Source of the DNA: Hyphomicrobiales bacterium | GTDB lineage: Bacteria > Pseudomonadota > Alphaproteobacteria > Rhizobiales > Rhizobiaceae | Direction: 5' to 3' | Length of the DNA: 44,970 nt | Assembly (NCBI GenBank): GCA_900466005.1 | Contig: UEGQ01000019.1 | Span: 1-44,970, forward strand | Shown here: positions 1-8,737 of the stretch, one piece after another | Numbering within the stretch: the stretch's first letter is position 1 | Layout of the letters: each line of letters starts with the position of its first letter | The notes under the pieces: generated by a model | The model's database searches: none | What the model was told of the DNA's origin: nothing | The model's input: the letters and a program-made list of their open reading frames with translations, nothing else | Made by a program: the position numbers and the translations under genes

Positions 1-286
1 GAGGGGGATCACGCTATGCAGGAGCGGAGATAGGGGCTTGCGCGAGCGGGGGACAGACTGGGGGCCGTATCCTGACGATCAGGTCTTAGGGGCCACGACC
101 CGTTCTCCTGCCGTAGAGCGACTGTGACTCGGTGACTGCATCTGCCCCGTTTCGGGCATCTGAGGACACCTTTCGGCTTCCTCAATGCTGCCGTTTGAAC
201 TGCTGTTCAAGGTTTCGATAGCTCCGCATGCGTAGGATCCGTTTCGCGCGGTAGATACTATCCCCAGAAGGATCGTGTTTCGGAGA
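1..286. other. Left-edge stretch without a recognisable gene
   Basis: No open frame here looks like a real gene and no tRNA fold was found by eye. A short inverted repeat, TGCCC/GGGCA around 145-160, lacks a T-run. The stretch lies downstream of the minus-strand metallopeptidase gene and may be its 3' region or the edge of an accessory segment. Confidence 0.5.
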
Positions 287-1372
287 TTATTTCACCAGCC
301 TTAGATGACCACGAGGAGGCGTACTTGGCACCGTCCGCGGGGTCGACGGCATACCAACGGTCACGAGACCAAACAACAGTTTCGCGAGTTCCGCCTCAGG
401 CAACGACAGAAGCTCGGACAAACCGACTAATCCGAACTGTTCCTCCCGGCGAACTTCACCCAGCACCTTATGCCATATCTGAGACTGCTCGCGTCGAATC
501 GGCGAAGGCTCTTCAACCCGCCAGCCACGCCTTGAGATCTCGATAAAGATCTGCTGGTAATTCCATTTGGTAAGGAGGCCGATCTCGTGCAGTCGGTAGG
601 CCATAGCAGCAACGGACACCGCCCAATCCTGCTTCAGTTGCACGACTTTAGGAAGCCCTGAAACGCGGCCCACAGCCCGAAGTGGCGCCTCGGGCATCAA
701 GAAGGCCGCCGCGAATTCATTAGCTTGCTTTTCTGCCTCCAAGCCATTTGGCGCAGCATGCTTGTGCAACACGAGGTGCCCGAGCTCATGAGCAGCGTCG
801 AATCGGCTTCGCTCTGCCGATTTCTGAGTGTTTAGAAAGACATAAGGCCGTGCTCCCCGCCACAATGAGTATGCATCGACTTCTTTGCCGTCCTCTCCAA
901 GAGAGAAGACTCGAACACCTTTCAGCTCCAGCAGGTGAACCATGTTCTTAATGGGTCTGTTGCCCAGGCCCCAATAGTCTCGCAGTCCAGCCGCAGCAGT
1001 CTGAGGCAACTCTTCTCGCATGTCGGGTAGATCAGCGTCCGGCAGATCAAACTCGCCTTCCAGCCAGTCCGACAAAAGGAAGGCTACAGCGCCAGCGGCG
1101 ATTGCACCATCCCGCTGCCGAGCCGTCATTTTGCTCATAGACCGAAAACTCACACCTTCCACTTGGGGTATGTCCAGGTCGTCAGCCATGAAGAATTCCA
1201 ACGGGAAGCCGAGTACCCGCGCGAATCTCCGAGCGACCTCATCGCTCGGCAGGTATTCTCCAGCCTCATAGCCGGTCACAGTACGAGGTTCGATACCAAC
1301 TCTGGACGCGAGTTCTCGCATCGTCAGCCCAGCGCGCTGACGAGCGACTTTCAGCCGCGACTTGTTGAACAT
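287..1372 (-). CDS. XRE-family HTH / ImmA-IrrE family metallo-endopeptidase fusion
   Basis: Residues 6-60 form a Cro/C1-type helix-turn-helix (GLTMRELASRVGIEPRTVTGYEAG). Residues 140-230 carry an ImmA/IrrE (COG2856) zinc peptidase domain with HELGH at 195-199; E214, in the ExxAN helix followed by FAAAFLMP, is the likely third zinc ligand. In this family the peptidase cleaves or inactivates a repressor (ImmA/ImmR, IrrE/DdrO), and fused forms usually act as autoregulators or antitoxin-like proteins. The stop of the upstream 217-aa gene is one base from this ATG, so the two are very probably cotranscribed and translationally coupled. The C-terminal 120 residues are not recognised. Family assignment is firm; the target is unknown. 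Confidence 0.9.
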   Translation of the reverse strand: MFNKSRLKVARQRAGLTMRELASRVGIEPRTVTGYEAGEYLPSDEVARRFARVLGFPLEFFMADDLDIPQVEGVSFRSMSKMTARQRDGAIAAGAVAFLLSDWLEGEFDLPDADLPDMREELPQTAAAGLRDYWGLGNRPIKNMVHLLELKGVRVFSLGEDGKEVDAYSLWRGARPYVFLNTQKSAERSRFDAAHELGHLVLHKHAAPNGLEAEKQANEFAAAFLMPEAPLRAVGRVSGLPKVVQLKQDWAVSVAAMAYRLHEIGLLTKWNYQQIFIEISRRGWRVEEPSPIRREQSQIWHKVLGEVRREEQFGLVGLSELLSLPEAELAKLLFGLVTVGMPSTPRTVPSTPPRGHLRLVK

Positions 1373-1373
1373 T

Positions 1374-2027
1374 TTATGCAGCCTTGCGCTTCACCGGCAC
1401 GTCGATATCGGGCGCGTCATCTACTTTCTCGGGCACGCCTCCGTCCACACCAGGTATGGGGATAAATATGCGTTCAGCCCAGTCGGTCACCATCTGGTCG
1501 TCAAAGTTCGACGGCAGGGACAGCTCGGCCCGACATTGTTCATCATCAATGTTTATGAGCAGCATATACGTCTTGTAGTTAAGGACGGTCGCAGCCCGCC
1601 GAAGATCAGCTTCCACCGTCTCGGGGAAAAGGTCGCCCTCCAGCCTGTTCTTCAACACAGCTGCCTCAGTAAAGAGGCCCTTGAGGGACTTGGTTCTCGG
1701 TCTGCCAGGCCACCTGCAAGTGAGATCGTCGGCACTCGCAACTACGATGTTGATCTCGCTCGAATCATTGATCACCAAAGAATAGTTGCTCGGGTCGTCC
1801 TTGCGCCAACCAAGAGGCACCAATTCATCCCGCAGGGTACGTACAACCATCCTCCAAGCCTCAGTTCCCGGGATGAACGGTGGGTCGTTATCCGTGCAGT
1901 TCAACCGGGCCACGTGCCCCGCCTGAACAGCCTTGACTAAGGCTTCGACAGAAATGCCCAGCTCCATCAGACGACGACGAGCGTCGAAAGGATGCTGATA
2001 GAGTGCAGTGCTCGCAACAGTGCTCAT
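1374..2027 (-). CDS. Hypothetical protein (217 aa) paired with the XRE-ImmA protein
   Basis: The family is not recognised. The ATG at 2027 has a GGAG 8 bases upstream. The protein is soluble, with no signal peptide or membrane segment. It opens with a helical segment (DARRRLMELGISVEALVKAV), then a conserved-looking core (PPFIPGTEAWRMVVRTL, GWRKDDPSNYSLVIN) and a beta-strand region (TYMLLINIDDEQCRAELSLP), and ends in a basic tail. From memory, similar proteins commonly sit directly upstream of XRE/ImmA genes in Proteobacteria, so it may be the functional partner (toxin, sensor or protease substrate); that is inference. Its promoter lies inside a 44-bp palindrome. G+C is visibly below that of the genes to the right. 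Confidence 0.75.
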   Translation of the reverse strand: MSTVASTALYQHPFDARRRLMELGISVEALVKAVQAGHVARLNCTDNDPPFIPGTEAWRMVVRTLRDELVPLGWRKDDPSNYSLVINDSSEINIVVASADDLTCRWPGRPRTKSLKGLFTEAAVLKNRLEGDLFPETVEADLRRAATVLNYKTYMLLINIDDEQCRAELSLPSNFDDQMVTDWAERIFIPIPGVDGGVPEKVDDAPDIDVPVKRKAA

Positions 2028-2038
2028 CCACAGGCTCC

Positions 2039-2082
2039 GACTTCATTTTTTTCACCTTATAGCAGGTAGAAAAAATGAAGTC
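2039..2082. promoter_or_regulatory. 44-bp palindromic operator over the promoter of the 217-aa/XRE-ImmA operon
   Basis: Arms 2039-2051 and 2070-2082 are perfectly complementary over 13 bp (GACTTCATTTTTT); after a two-pair mismatch, 2054-2057 pairs with 2064-2067. On the minus strand the centre contains an extended -10 element, TGCTATAAG (2064-2056). A TGGACT at 2084-2079, 17 bases upstream, could be the -35. Transcription would start near 2049, about 22 bases before the ATG. An operator that fully covers its promoter fits autorepression by the XRE domain. The palindrome is seen; the binding is inferred. Confidence 0.75.
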
Positions 2083-2189
2083 CACTAGCGATTTTTCAGA
2101 AGTCGACGAATCCTTTCAGATCGGCCAAGACGGATGAAGACCCCTCGGCCGCCTTCGGTGACTGTCCGCCTCAGCCCAACACCCGCCCC

Positions 2190-3869
2190 TCAGAACAGCC
2201 CCTCGATATACCCCTGCTCGTTCAGAAAAATCCGCTCGGCGGCGGGGGATTGCGGCAGGCCGGGCATGGTCATGATCTCGCCGGTGATCGCCACGACGAA
2301 GCCGGCGCCGGCGGAAAGCCGCACCTCCCGCACGTTGACGACATGCCCCTCCGGGGCGCCGCGAAGGCCGGGATCGGTGGAGAAGGAATACTGGGTCTTG
2401 GCGATGCAGACCGGCAGCCCGCCATAGCCCTGCTCCTCCCAGAGCCGCAGCTGCTCGCGCACCTGCTTGTCGGCGGTCACCTCGCCGGCGCGGTAGATGT
2501 CGCGGGCGATGCGCTCGATCTTCTCGAAGAGCGGCAGCTTGTCCGGATAGATCGGCGAGAAATGCGCCATGCCGGCATCGGCGAGATCGGCGACCCGCGT
2601 GGCGAGTTCGGTGATGCCGGCGGAGCCCTCCGCCCAATGCCGGCAGAGGATCGCCTCGGCGCCCTGGCGGGCGGCGCAGCGCTTGACCGCCTCGATCTCG
2701 GCCTCGGTGTCCGAGCCGAAATGGTTGATCGCGACGACCACCGGGACGCCGAACTTGCGGACGTTCTCGATATGGCGGGCGAGGTTTTCCGCGCCGGCGA
2801 CGACGGCGTCCACATTCTCCTGCCCGAGGTCGTCCTTCTTCACGCCGCCGTTCATCTTGAGCGCCCGGACGGTCGCGACGATCACCGCCGCCGCCGGCTG
2901 CAGGCCGGCCTTGCGGCACTTGATGTCGAAGAATTTCTCCGCCCCGAGATCGGCGCCGAAGCCCGCCTCGGTCACCACGTAATCGGCAAGCTTGAGCGCC
3001 GTGCGGGTGGCGACCACCGAATTGCAGCCGTGGGCGATGTTGGCGAAGGGGCCGCCGTGCACGAAGGCGGGATTGTTTTCGAGCGTCTGCACGAGGTTCG
3101 GCTGCATGGCATCCTTCAGGAGCACGGCCATCGCGCCGTCGGCCTTGATGTCGCGGGCACGCACCGGGCTCTTGTCGCGGCGATAGCCGATGATGATCTC
3201 GCCGAGGCGGCGTTCGAGGTCGGCGAGATCCTCCGAGAGGCAGAGGATTGCCATTACTTCCGAAGCGACGGTGATGTCGAAGCCGGTCTCGCGCGGATAG
3301 CCGTTCGCCACACCGCCGAGCGAGCAGACGACCTCGCGCAAGGCCCGGTCGTTCATGTCCATGACGCGGCGCCAGGTCACGCGGCGGCTGTCGATTGCCT
3401 GTTCGTTGCCCCAGTAGATGTGGTTGTCGATGAGCGCGGAAAGCAGGTTGTGCGCCGAGGTGATCGCGTGGAAATCGCCGGTGAAATGGAGGTTCATGTC
3501 CTCCATCGGCACGATCTGCGCATAGCCGCCGCCGGCCGCCCCGCCCTTCACCCCGAAGCAGGGCCCAAGCGAGGCTTCGCGGATGCAGACCATCGCGTTG
3601 CGACCAATGCGGTTCAAACCGTCGACGAGACCGACCGTCGTCGTGGTCTTGCCCTCGCCCGCCGGCGTCGGGTTGATCGCGGTGACGAGGATGAGCTTGC
3701 CGTCCGGCCGGGAGGAAAGGGACTTGATGAAATCGGCCGAAACCTTCGCCTTGTCGTGGCCGTAGGGAACGAGCTTCTCCGGCGGAATGCCGAGCTTCGC
3801 TCCGATCTCGGTGATCGGCTTCTTTGCCGCGGCCCGCGCGATCTCGATATCCGATTTCATTCCGGTCAT
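2190..3869 (-). CDS. fhs: Formate--tetrahydrofolate ligase
   Basis: Makes 10-formyl-tetrahydrofolate from formate, THF and ATP in the cytosol, feeding purine synthesis and one-carbon metabolism. The 559-aa length matches the family. The nucleotide loop [11 protein letters not shown] is at residues 67-77, followed by [20 protein letters not shown] and [17 protein letters not shown], both typical of Fhs. ATG 3869 is preferred over an in-frame start 24 bases upstream because GGGGAGG sits 8 bases before it. The nearest upstream gene on this strand is putA, closed by its own terminator at 4079-4104, so fhs probably has its own promoter in 3870-4078. Confidence 0.97.
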   Translation of the reverse strand: MTGMKSDIEIARAAAKKPITEIGAKLGIPPEKLVPYGHDKAKVSADFIKSLSSRPDGKLILVTAINPTPAGEGKTTTTVGLVDGLNRIGRNAMVCIREASLGPCFGVKGGAAGGGYAQIVPMEDMNLHFTGDFHAITSAHNLLSALIDNHIYWGNEQAIDSRRVTWRRVMDMNDRALREVVCSLGGVANGYPRETGFDITVASEVMAILCLSEDLADLERRLGEIIIGYRRDKSPVRARDIKADGAMAVLLKDAMQPNLVQTLENNPAFVHGGPFANIAHGCNSVVATRTALKLADYVVTEAGFGADLGAEKFFDIKCRKAGLQPAAAVIVATVRALKMNGGVKKDDLGQENVDAVVAGAENLARHIENVRKFGVPVVVAINHFGSDTEAEIEAVKRCAARQGAEAILCRHWAEGSAGITELATRVADLADAGMAHFSPIYPDKLPLFEKIERIARDIYRAGEVTADKQVREQLRLWEEQGYGGLPVCIAKTQYSFSTDPGLRGAPEGHVVNVREVRLSAGAGFVVAITGEIMTMPGLPQSPAAERIFLNEQGYIEGLF

Positions 3870-4035
3870 GCACACCCCTCCCCTTTGTCTCACGTCCTGA
3901 AACCGGGCAAGGCGCCTGCCGCCTGCACGAAAACGGCGTGATATACCTGATCCTTAACCGGCGGGCCGCAGGCCAGCAAGCGTTTGGCCCCGACAATTTC
4001 GGGACCAAATGGCGCAGGCCCGCGTATCGGAGAGA

Positions 4036-4058
4036 GGTCGCCCGAGAGCCGGGCGACC
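4036..4058. repeat. Perfect 9-bp hairpin in the fhs-putA intergenic region
   Basis: GGTCGCCCG (4036-4044) pairs perfectly with CGGGCGACC (4050-4058) around the loop AGAGC. No T-run follows on either strand. It lies between the putA terminator and fhs and could fold in the leader of fhs. Its role is unknown. Confidence 0.5.
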
Positions 4059-4078
4059 GGTTCGATGCCGACAAACGA

Positions 4079-4104
4079 AAACGGGAGGCGATCGCCTCCC
4101 GTTT
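4079..4104 (-). terminator. Rho-independent terminator of putA
   Basis: A 26-bp perfect palindrome with arms AAACGGGAGGCGA (4079-4091) and TCGCCTCCCGTTT (4092-4104), beginning 9 bases beyond the putA stop. On the minus strand it ends in GTTTTC, giving a short U-tract. Because the sequence is symmetric it may also work weakly on the other strand. Confidence 0.8.
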
Positions 4105-4112
4105 CTCCGTCC

Positions 4113-7100
4113 TCAGCCTTCGCCGATGGCGATCAGGCTCGCATTGCCGCCGGCGGCGGCCGTGTTGACCGAGACCACCTGCTCCTGCGCAAAGCGCATC
4201 AGGTAGGCCGGTCCGCCCGCCTTGAAGCCGGTGCCGGAAAGGCCCGAGCCGCCGAAGGGCTGGGTGCCGACGACCGCGCCGATCATGTTGCGGTTGACGT
4301 AGACATTGCCGGCGTCGAGGGCATCGGCGACGGTGCGCACCGTCGCCTCGATGCGGCTGTGGACGCCGAGGGTGAGCCCGTAGCCGGTCGCGGCGATCGC
4401 CTCGACGACCTTCGGCAGATCCTTCGCCTTCCAGCGCACGACGTGCAGGACGGGACCGAAGACCTCCTTGGTGAGCGCTTCCGGCCGATCGAGCTCGACG
4501 ATGTGCGGGGCGACGAAGACGCCGGTATTCGGCACCGTGCCGGCATAGCGGACCTTCTGCGACTTGCGCATGTCCTCGATGTGGCCGGTCAGCATCGCCT
4601 GCTGCTTCTCGTCGATCACCGGACCGACATCGGTGGTGACGCGTGCCGGATCGCCGAGGTTCAGCTCGCGGGCCGCCCCTTCGATCATTTCCAGCATGCC
4701 GTCGGCGATGTCTTCCTGCAAATAGAGGATGCGCAACGCCGAGCAGCGCTGGCCCGCCGAGCGGAAGGCCGACATCACGACGTCGTCGGCCACCTGCTCG
4801 CCGAGCGCCGTGGCGTCGACGATCATCGCATTGATGCCGCCGGTTTCGGCAATCAGCGGCACGATCGGCCCGTTCTTGGCGGCGAGCGAGCGGTTGATCG
4901 CCTGGGCCGTCGCGGTGGAACCGGTGAAGGCGAGGCCGCCGAGCTTCGGATGGGCGGCAATCGCCGCGCCGACTTCGCCCGCCCCCGGCAGCAGGCAGAG
5001 CACGTCGGCCGGAACGCCCGCCCGGTGGAAGAGCCGGACCGCCTCGTAGGCGACGAGCGGCGTCTGCGGCGCGGGCTTGGCGAGCACCGCGTTGCCGGCG
5101 ACGAGCGCCGCCGAAACCTGCCCGAGGAAGATCGCCAGCGGGAAGTTCCACGGCGAAATGCAGGCGAACACGCCGCGACCACGCCAGAGCAGGCGGTTGT
5201 CTTCGCCGGTCGGGCCGGGCATCGCGTCCGGCTCGGCGAAGAGCCGCCGCGCCTCGCCGGCGTAATAGCGGCAGAAATCGATCGCCTCGCGCACCTCGGC
5301 GATGCCGTCGTCGAGCGTCTTGCCCGCCTCCGCGGAAAGCAGCGCGACGAACCGGATGCGATCGGCTTCGAGAAGGTCCGCCATCCGTTCGAGGCAGGCG
5401 GCCCGCGTTTCGACGGGCGCGCGCGACCAGCCGGCAAAGCCCTTGCGGGCGGCAACGAACGCCTTGTCGACGTCGGCGGCGGTCGCGTTCACCACCGTCC
5501 CGATGCGGCGCGACCGGTCTGCGGGAGAGAGCACCGGCTGCGCGTCGCCGGCCGGCGCCACACCCGGAACCAGCGGCACGGCGGCGATGTCGAAACGCGC
5601 GGCGGAGAGTTCCTTCACCAGCTGCGCGAGGCTCTCGCGATGGCCGAATTCGAATCCGGCGCTGTTCTTGCGGGCGCCGTAGATCTGCAGCGGCCGCGGG
5701 ATCTGGCTGTGACGGACGCTGCGGCCCTGATCGAGACCGAGCCGCTCCGCCGGCCGCTCCAGCAGCGTCGCGACCGGCACGTTCTTGTCGCCGGCAACGG
5801 CGACGAAGGAGGAATTGGCGCCGTTTTCGAGCAGGCGACGGACGAGGTAGGCAAGAAGGTCGCGGTAGCCGCCGACGGGCGCATAGATGCGGCAGGCGAC
5901 GCGATCGTCGCCGGAGAGGAGGCTGTTGTAGAGCGCCTCGCCCATGCCGTGAAGGCGCTGGAACTCGAAGCCGGAGCGGTCGGCGCCGGCAAGTTCGAGG
6001 ATGGTCGAGACGGTGAGTGCATTATGGGTCGCAAACTGCGGGAAGATGCGTGCCCGCTTGGCGAGCAGCCGGCTCGCGCAGGCGAGATAGGCGAGGTCCG
6101 TCGCCGGCTTGCGCGTCCAGACGGGATAGTCGTCGAGCCCCCGCTCCTGCGCCCGCTTGATCTCGGTATCCCAGTAGGCGCCCTTGACGAGGCGAACCAT
6201 CATCCGCCGCCCGTGCGCGACGCAGAGATCGTCGATATAGTCGATCACCTCGGGCGCGCGCTTCTGATAGGACTGGATCGCCAGGCCGAACCCGTCCCAG
6301 CCGGCGAGCGAGGGATCGGCGAAGACGGCGGCAATCACGTCGAGCGACAGTTCCAGCCGGTCGGCCTCTTCCGCATCGACGGTGAAGTTGAGCTCGTGGG
6401 CCTTGGCCATCTGCGCGAGCTTCAGGAGGTCGGGCACCAGTTCGCGCATGACGCGGTCGCGATGGGTCGCGAGATAGCGCGGGTGCAGCGCCGAGAGCTT
6501 GACCGAGATGCCCATGCGGTCGGGCAGCCGCTTGCCCTTGCCGTGCTTCGCCATGAAGGCGCCGATCGCCTCGATCGCCTCGGCATAGGACTGGAAGTAG
6601 CGCTTGGCGTCGGCCGAGGTCCGCGCGCCTTCGCCCAGCATGTCGAAGGAATGGCGATAGCCCTTCTCCTCGCTCTTTGCCGCACGCGACAGCGCGTCCT
6701 TCATTGTCTCGCCGAGCACGAAGTGATGACCGAGGAACCGCATCGCCTGCTTGGTGGCGCTGCGCACCGTCGGAAGCCCCAGCCGCTTGACGAGACCGCG
6801 CACCACGCCTTCCGGCGTCTCGCCGGGACGGATGACGCGGGCGGACAGGCCGAGCGCCCAGGCGGACGCCGAAACGAACCAGCTCTCGCCATGCGCCTCA
6901 TGTTCGCTCCAGCCGCCTTCCTTCAGCTTGTCCTCGATCAGCCGGTCCTGCGTCAGCGCATCCGGCACGCGCAGCAGCGCCTCGGCAAGCACCATCAGCG
7001 CCAGCCCCTCGCGGGTGGAAAGCCCGTATTCGCGCAGAAAATCCTCCACCCCGCCGATCGAGCCGGAACTGTCGCGGATCGCCTCGATGAAGCGCGTCGC

Positions 7101-7232
7101 ACGCCGATCGATGGCGGCATTCTGGGCAGGCGTGAAGGAAAGTTCCGCGGCGAGTTGCCCGAGAAGGGCATCGTCGTCGCCGGTGAAGGGGGCGCTGAAG
7201 GGCGGAACTGTGGGCATGTCTGGGTTGATCAT
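4113..7232 (-). CDS. putA: Bifunctional proline dehydrogenase / L-glutamate gamma-semialdehyde dehydrogenase
   Basis: Oxidises proline to glutamate in two FAD- and NAD-dependent steps. The proline dehydrogenase barrel spans about residues 190-480 ([41 protein letters not shown]). The aldehyde dehydrogenase domain spans about 560-1000, with [14 protein letters not shown], the ETGG motif near 796-799 and the catalytic Cys near 830 in [10 protein letters not shown]. At 1039 aa it is near the minimal type A PutA size and lacks the N-terminal ribbon-helix-helix DNA-binding domain of enterobacterial PutA, so control must come from elsewhere, most simply the divergent putR. ATG 7232 is preferred over an in-frame GTG two codons upstream because GGAGG lies 5 bases before the ATG and overlaps the GTG. 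Confidence 0.97.
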   Translation of the reverse strand: MINPDMPTVPPFSAPFTGDDDALLGQLAAELSFTPAQNAAIDRRATRFIEAIRDSSGSIGGVEDFLREYGLSTREGLALMVLAEALLRVPDALTQDRLIEDKLKEGGWSEHEAHGESWFVSASAWALGLSARVIRPGETPEGVVRGLVKRLGLPTVRSATKQAMRFLGHHFVLGETMKDALSRAAKSEEKGYRHSFDMLGEGARTSADAKRYFQSYAEAIEAIGAFMAKHGKGKRLPDRMGISVKLSALHPRYLATHRDRVMRELVPDLLKLAQMAKAHELNFTVDAEEADRLELSLDVIAAVFADPSLAGWDGFGLAIQSYQKRAPEVIDYIDDLCVAHGRRMMVRLVKGAYWDTEIKRAQERGLDDYPVWTRKPATDLAYLACASRLLAKRARIFPQFATHNALTVSTILELAGADRSGFEFQRLHGMGEALYNSLLSGDDRVACRIYAPVGGYRDLLAYLVRRLLENGANSSFVAVAGDKNVPVATLLERPAERLGLDQGRSVRHSQIPRPLQIYGARKNSAGFEFGHRESLAQLVKELSAARFDIAAVPLVPGVAPAGDAQPVLSPADRSRRIGTVVNATAADVDKAFVAARKGFAGWSRAPVETRAACLERMADLLEADRIRFVALLSAEAGKTLDDGIAEVREAIDFCRYYAGEARRLFAEPDAMPGPTGEDNRLLWRGRGVFACISPWNFPLAIFLGQVSAALVAGNAVLAKPAPQTPLVAYEAVRLFHRAGVPADVLCLLPGAGEVGAAIAAHPKLGGLAFTGSTATAQAINRSLAAKNGPIVPLIAETGGINAMIVDATALGEQVADDVVMSAFRSAGQRCSALRILYLQEDIADGMLEMIEGAARELNLGDPARVTTDVGPVIDEKQQAMLTGHIEDMRKSQKVRYAGTVPNTGVFVAPHIVELDRPEALTKEVFGPVLHVVRWKAKDLPKVVEAIAATGYGLTLGVHSRIEATVRTVADALDAGNVYVNRNMIGAVVGTQPFGGSGLSGTGFKAGGPAYLMRFAQEQVVSVNTAAAGGNASLIAIGEG

Positions 7233-7244
7233 TGTCACCTCCGT

Positions 7245-7261
7245 GTTATCGGCAAGATAAC
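7245..7261. promoter_or_regulatory. Dyad in the putA-putR intergenic region, candidate PutR site
   Basis: GTTATC-GGCAA-GATAAC is a perfect 6-bp inverted repeat 12 bases upstream of the putA ATG. A second AT-rich dyad, ATATTTT/AAAATAT, lies at roughly 7283-7312 nearer putR. PutR of Agrobacterium tumefaciens is known to activate putA and repress itself, so sites between the divergent starts are expected. Which dyad is bound is inference. Confidence 0.45.
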
Positions 7262-7342
7262 GACAACATACTAGCGATACTCACCATATTTTGATATTTA
7301 CTCGGAGAAAATATCCACGAATGTCGATATCCGTAGGGAACA

Positions 7343-7804
7343 ATGAAAGAGCTTGATCGCCTCGACCGCAAGATCCTCCGCGCCCTCCAGCAGGAGGGCC
7401 GGCTCACCAATATCGAACTGGCCGAACGCGTGAACCTGTCGCCCACGGCCACGGCGGAACGGGTCAAGAGACTGACCCGCGACGGCTTCATCACCGGTTA
7501 CATGGCGATCCTTTCGCCGCAGAAACTCGGGCGCAGCCTGCTCGTCTTCATCGAAGTCAAGCTCGACCGCACCACACCCGATGTCTTCGACGCATTTGCG
7601 GCGGCGGTGAAGCGCAGCGACGATGTGATTGAGTGCCACATGGTCGCCGGCGGCTTCGATTATCTCGTCAAGGCGCGGGTGGCCGGGATGGAGGCCTACC
7701 GGCAGTTTCTGTCCGAAGTGATTCTGCCACTCCCGGGCGTGCGCGAGACGCATACCTATGCCGTGATGGAGGAAGTCAAAGCCAGTTCGCTCCTTCCCGT
7801 CTGA
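7343..7804 (+). CDS. putR: Lrp/AsnC-family proline utilisation regulator
   Basis: A 153-aa Lrp/AsnC regulator. An N-terminal AsnC-type helix-turn-helix (LDRKILRALQQEGRLTNIEL, then LSPTATAERVKRL) occupies residues 4-60, and an effector-binding RAM domain follows (GFDYLVKARVAGMEAYRQFL). Divergent adjacency to putA, separated by 110 bases, is the hallmark of alphaproteobacterial PutR, which activates putA with proline as coeffector. A GTAGGGA precedes the ATG by 4 bases. The assignment rests on family plus context. Confidence 0.92.
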   Translation: MKELDRLDRKILRALQQEGRLTNIELAERVNLSPTATAERVKRLTRDGFITGYMAILSPQKLGRSLLVFIEVKLDRTTPDVFDAFAAAVKRSDDVIECHMVAGGFDYLVKARVAGMEAYRQFLSEVILPLPGVRETHTYAVMEEVKASSLLPV

Positions 7805-7966
7805 CATATAGGAAAGATAACATATTGGGATTTAACGATAAATCGGAACCGCCAAAAATTGTTCTCGTCACCGGCCACCGATGGCGTAAAAAAAGCTGAC
7901 TTTTCAATCGTTCTGCTATATTCGCTAAAGTTAACATTACAACAGGTCTAATTCGAACGCGCGAAG

Positions 7967-8683
7967 ATGATAGCCGCCCAACGCCAGTCGCTCCTCAGCA
8001 GCGAAATTTCGAGCATCGAGACACGTTCCGGATTCATGGAGTGCATGATGCGGGTGGCGGAGCGGTTCGGGCTGCAGCATGTTTCCGTGCTCACCGCCCC
8101 TTCGAGCGACGACGAGTTCCTGGCCCCGCACTTCCTCGAGACCACACTTCCCGCACAGTACATCCGCGAGTTCGACAGCAACCGTCTGCTGCGCTACTGC
8201 CCGGTCCTGCCGCAACTCAGCCGATCGGTGATGCCGCAATGCTGGACCGTCGAGGACGACGGCGCCTGCGATTTCGACTTCCCGCAGATGATGTTCGATC
8301 TGCTCAGGAAGTACGGACTGAAGATGGGGCTCGTCTTGCCGCTGACCTCGGTCGATTCCAGTCGCTATTTCTTCCGTTACGACGGAAGCCGCCCGCCACT
8401 GGCCCAGGCGGAAATCAACGAACTCGGTATGATCACGCTGCAGGCGTTCGACGTGTTCGACCGCATCCGCCGCGCCGAAAAGGCCTGCGCCAACCTTCTC
8501 TCGGCGCGCGAGCTGGAAGTGCTTCGCTGGACCGCGCAGGGAAAGACCTCGGTGGAGATCGGGCAGATTCTCTCCCTCTCCGACCACACGGTCAACGCCT
8601 ACATGATGAATGCGATCAAGAAGCTCGACTGCGTAAACCGCACGCAGCTCGTCGCCAAGGCGATCCGCCTGAAGCTGATCTGA
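7967..8683 (+). CDS. LuxR-family regulator with autoinducer-binding-like domain
   Basis: 238 aa. The C-terminal 61 residues (from about 178) form a LuxR/GerE helix-turn-helix: LSARELEVLRWTAQGKTSVEIG, then DHTVNAYMMNAIKKL. Residues about 25-165 match the position and length of the autoinducer-binding domain, but no acyl-homoserine lactone synthase gene is present in the window, so it is a LuxR solo or uses another ligand. Rhizobia carry several such regulators for motility, exopolysaccharide and density responses; the specific one is not identified. The ATG has only a weak GCGAAG in front, and an AT-rich 162-base region precedes it, probably holding its promoter. Confidence 0.9.
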   Translation: MIAAQRQSLLSSEISSIETRSGFMECMMRVAERFGLQHVSVLTAPSSDDEFLAPHFLETTLPAQYIREFDSNRLLRYCPVLPQLSRSVMPQCWTVEDDGACDFDFPQMMFDLLRKYGLKMGLVLPLTSVDSSRYFFRYDGSRPPLAQAEINELGMITLQAFDVFDRIRRAEKACANLLSARELEVLRWTAQGKTSVEIGQILSLSDHTVNAYMMNAIKKLDCVNRTQLVAKAIRLKLI

Positions 8684-8737
8684 CGCTCATTACGTCTCCC
8701 GGCGAAGATCCGCCCCGCCGGGGTCCCGCCGCCGGCC

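Noticed and set aside
1362..1940. Plus-strand 192-codon frame antisense to the 217-aa gene
   Set aside because: The minus-strand gene has a ribosome site, promoter and coupling to the ImmA gene; this frame has none.
1888..2085. Minus-strand 65-codon frame starting in the palindrome
   Set aside because: Overlaps the 217-aa gene in another frame and would need transcription from upstream of the predicted promoter.
1..2189. Prophage or integrated element at the left edge
   Set aside because: No integrase, structural gene, att-like repeat or tRNA seen; lower G+C alone is not enough.
2250..3941. Plus-strand open frame antisense to fhs
   Set aside because: Shadow of fhs; the composition is that of reversed codons and no family is recognisable.
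2116..5151. Minus-strand 1011-codon open frame across the fhs-putA junction
   Set aside because: It is an Arg/Gly/Ala-rich shadow frame of two well-supported genes, caused by high G+C.
3984..7274. Plus-strand open frame of about 1096 codons antisense to putA
   Set aside because: It mirrors putA codons, has no ribosome site or domain, and putA motifs are complete on the other strand.
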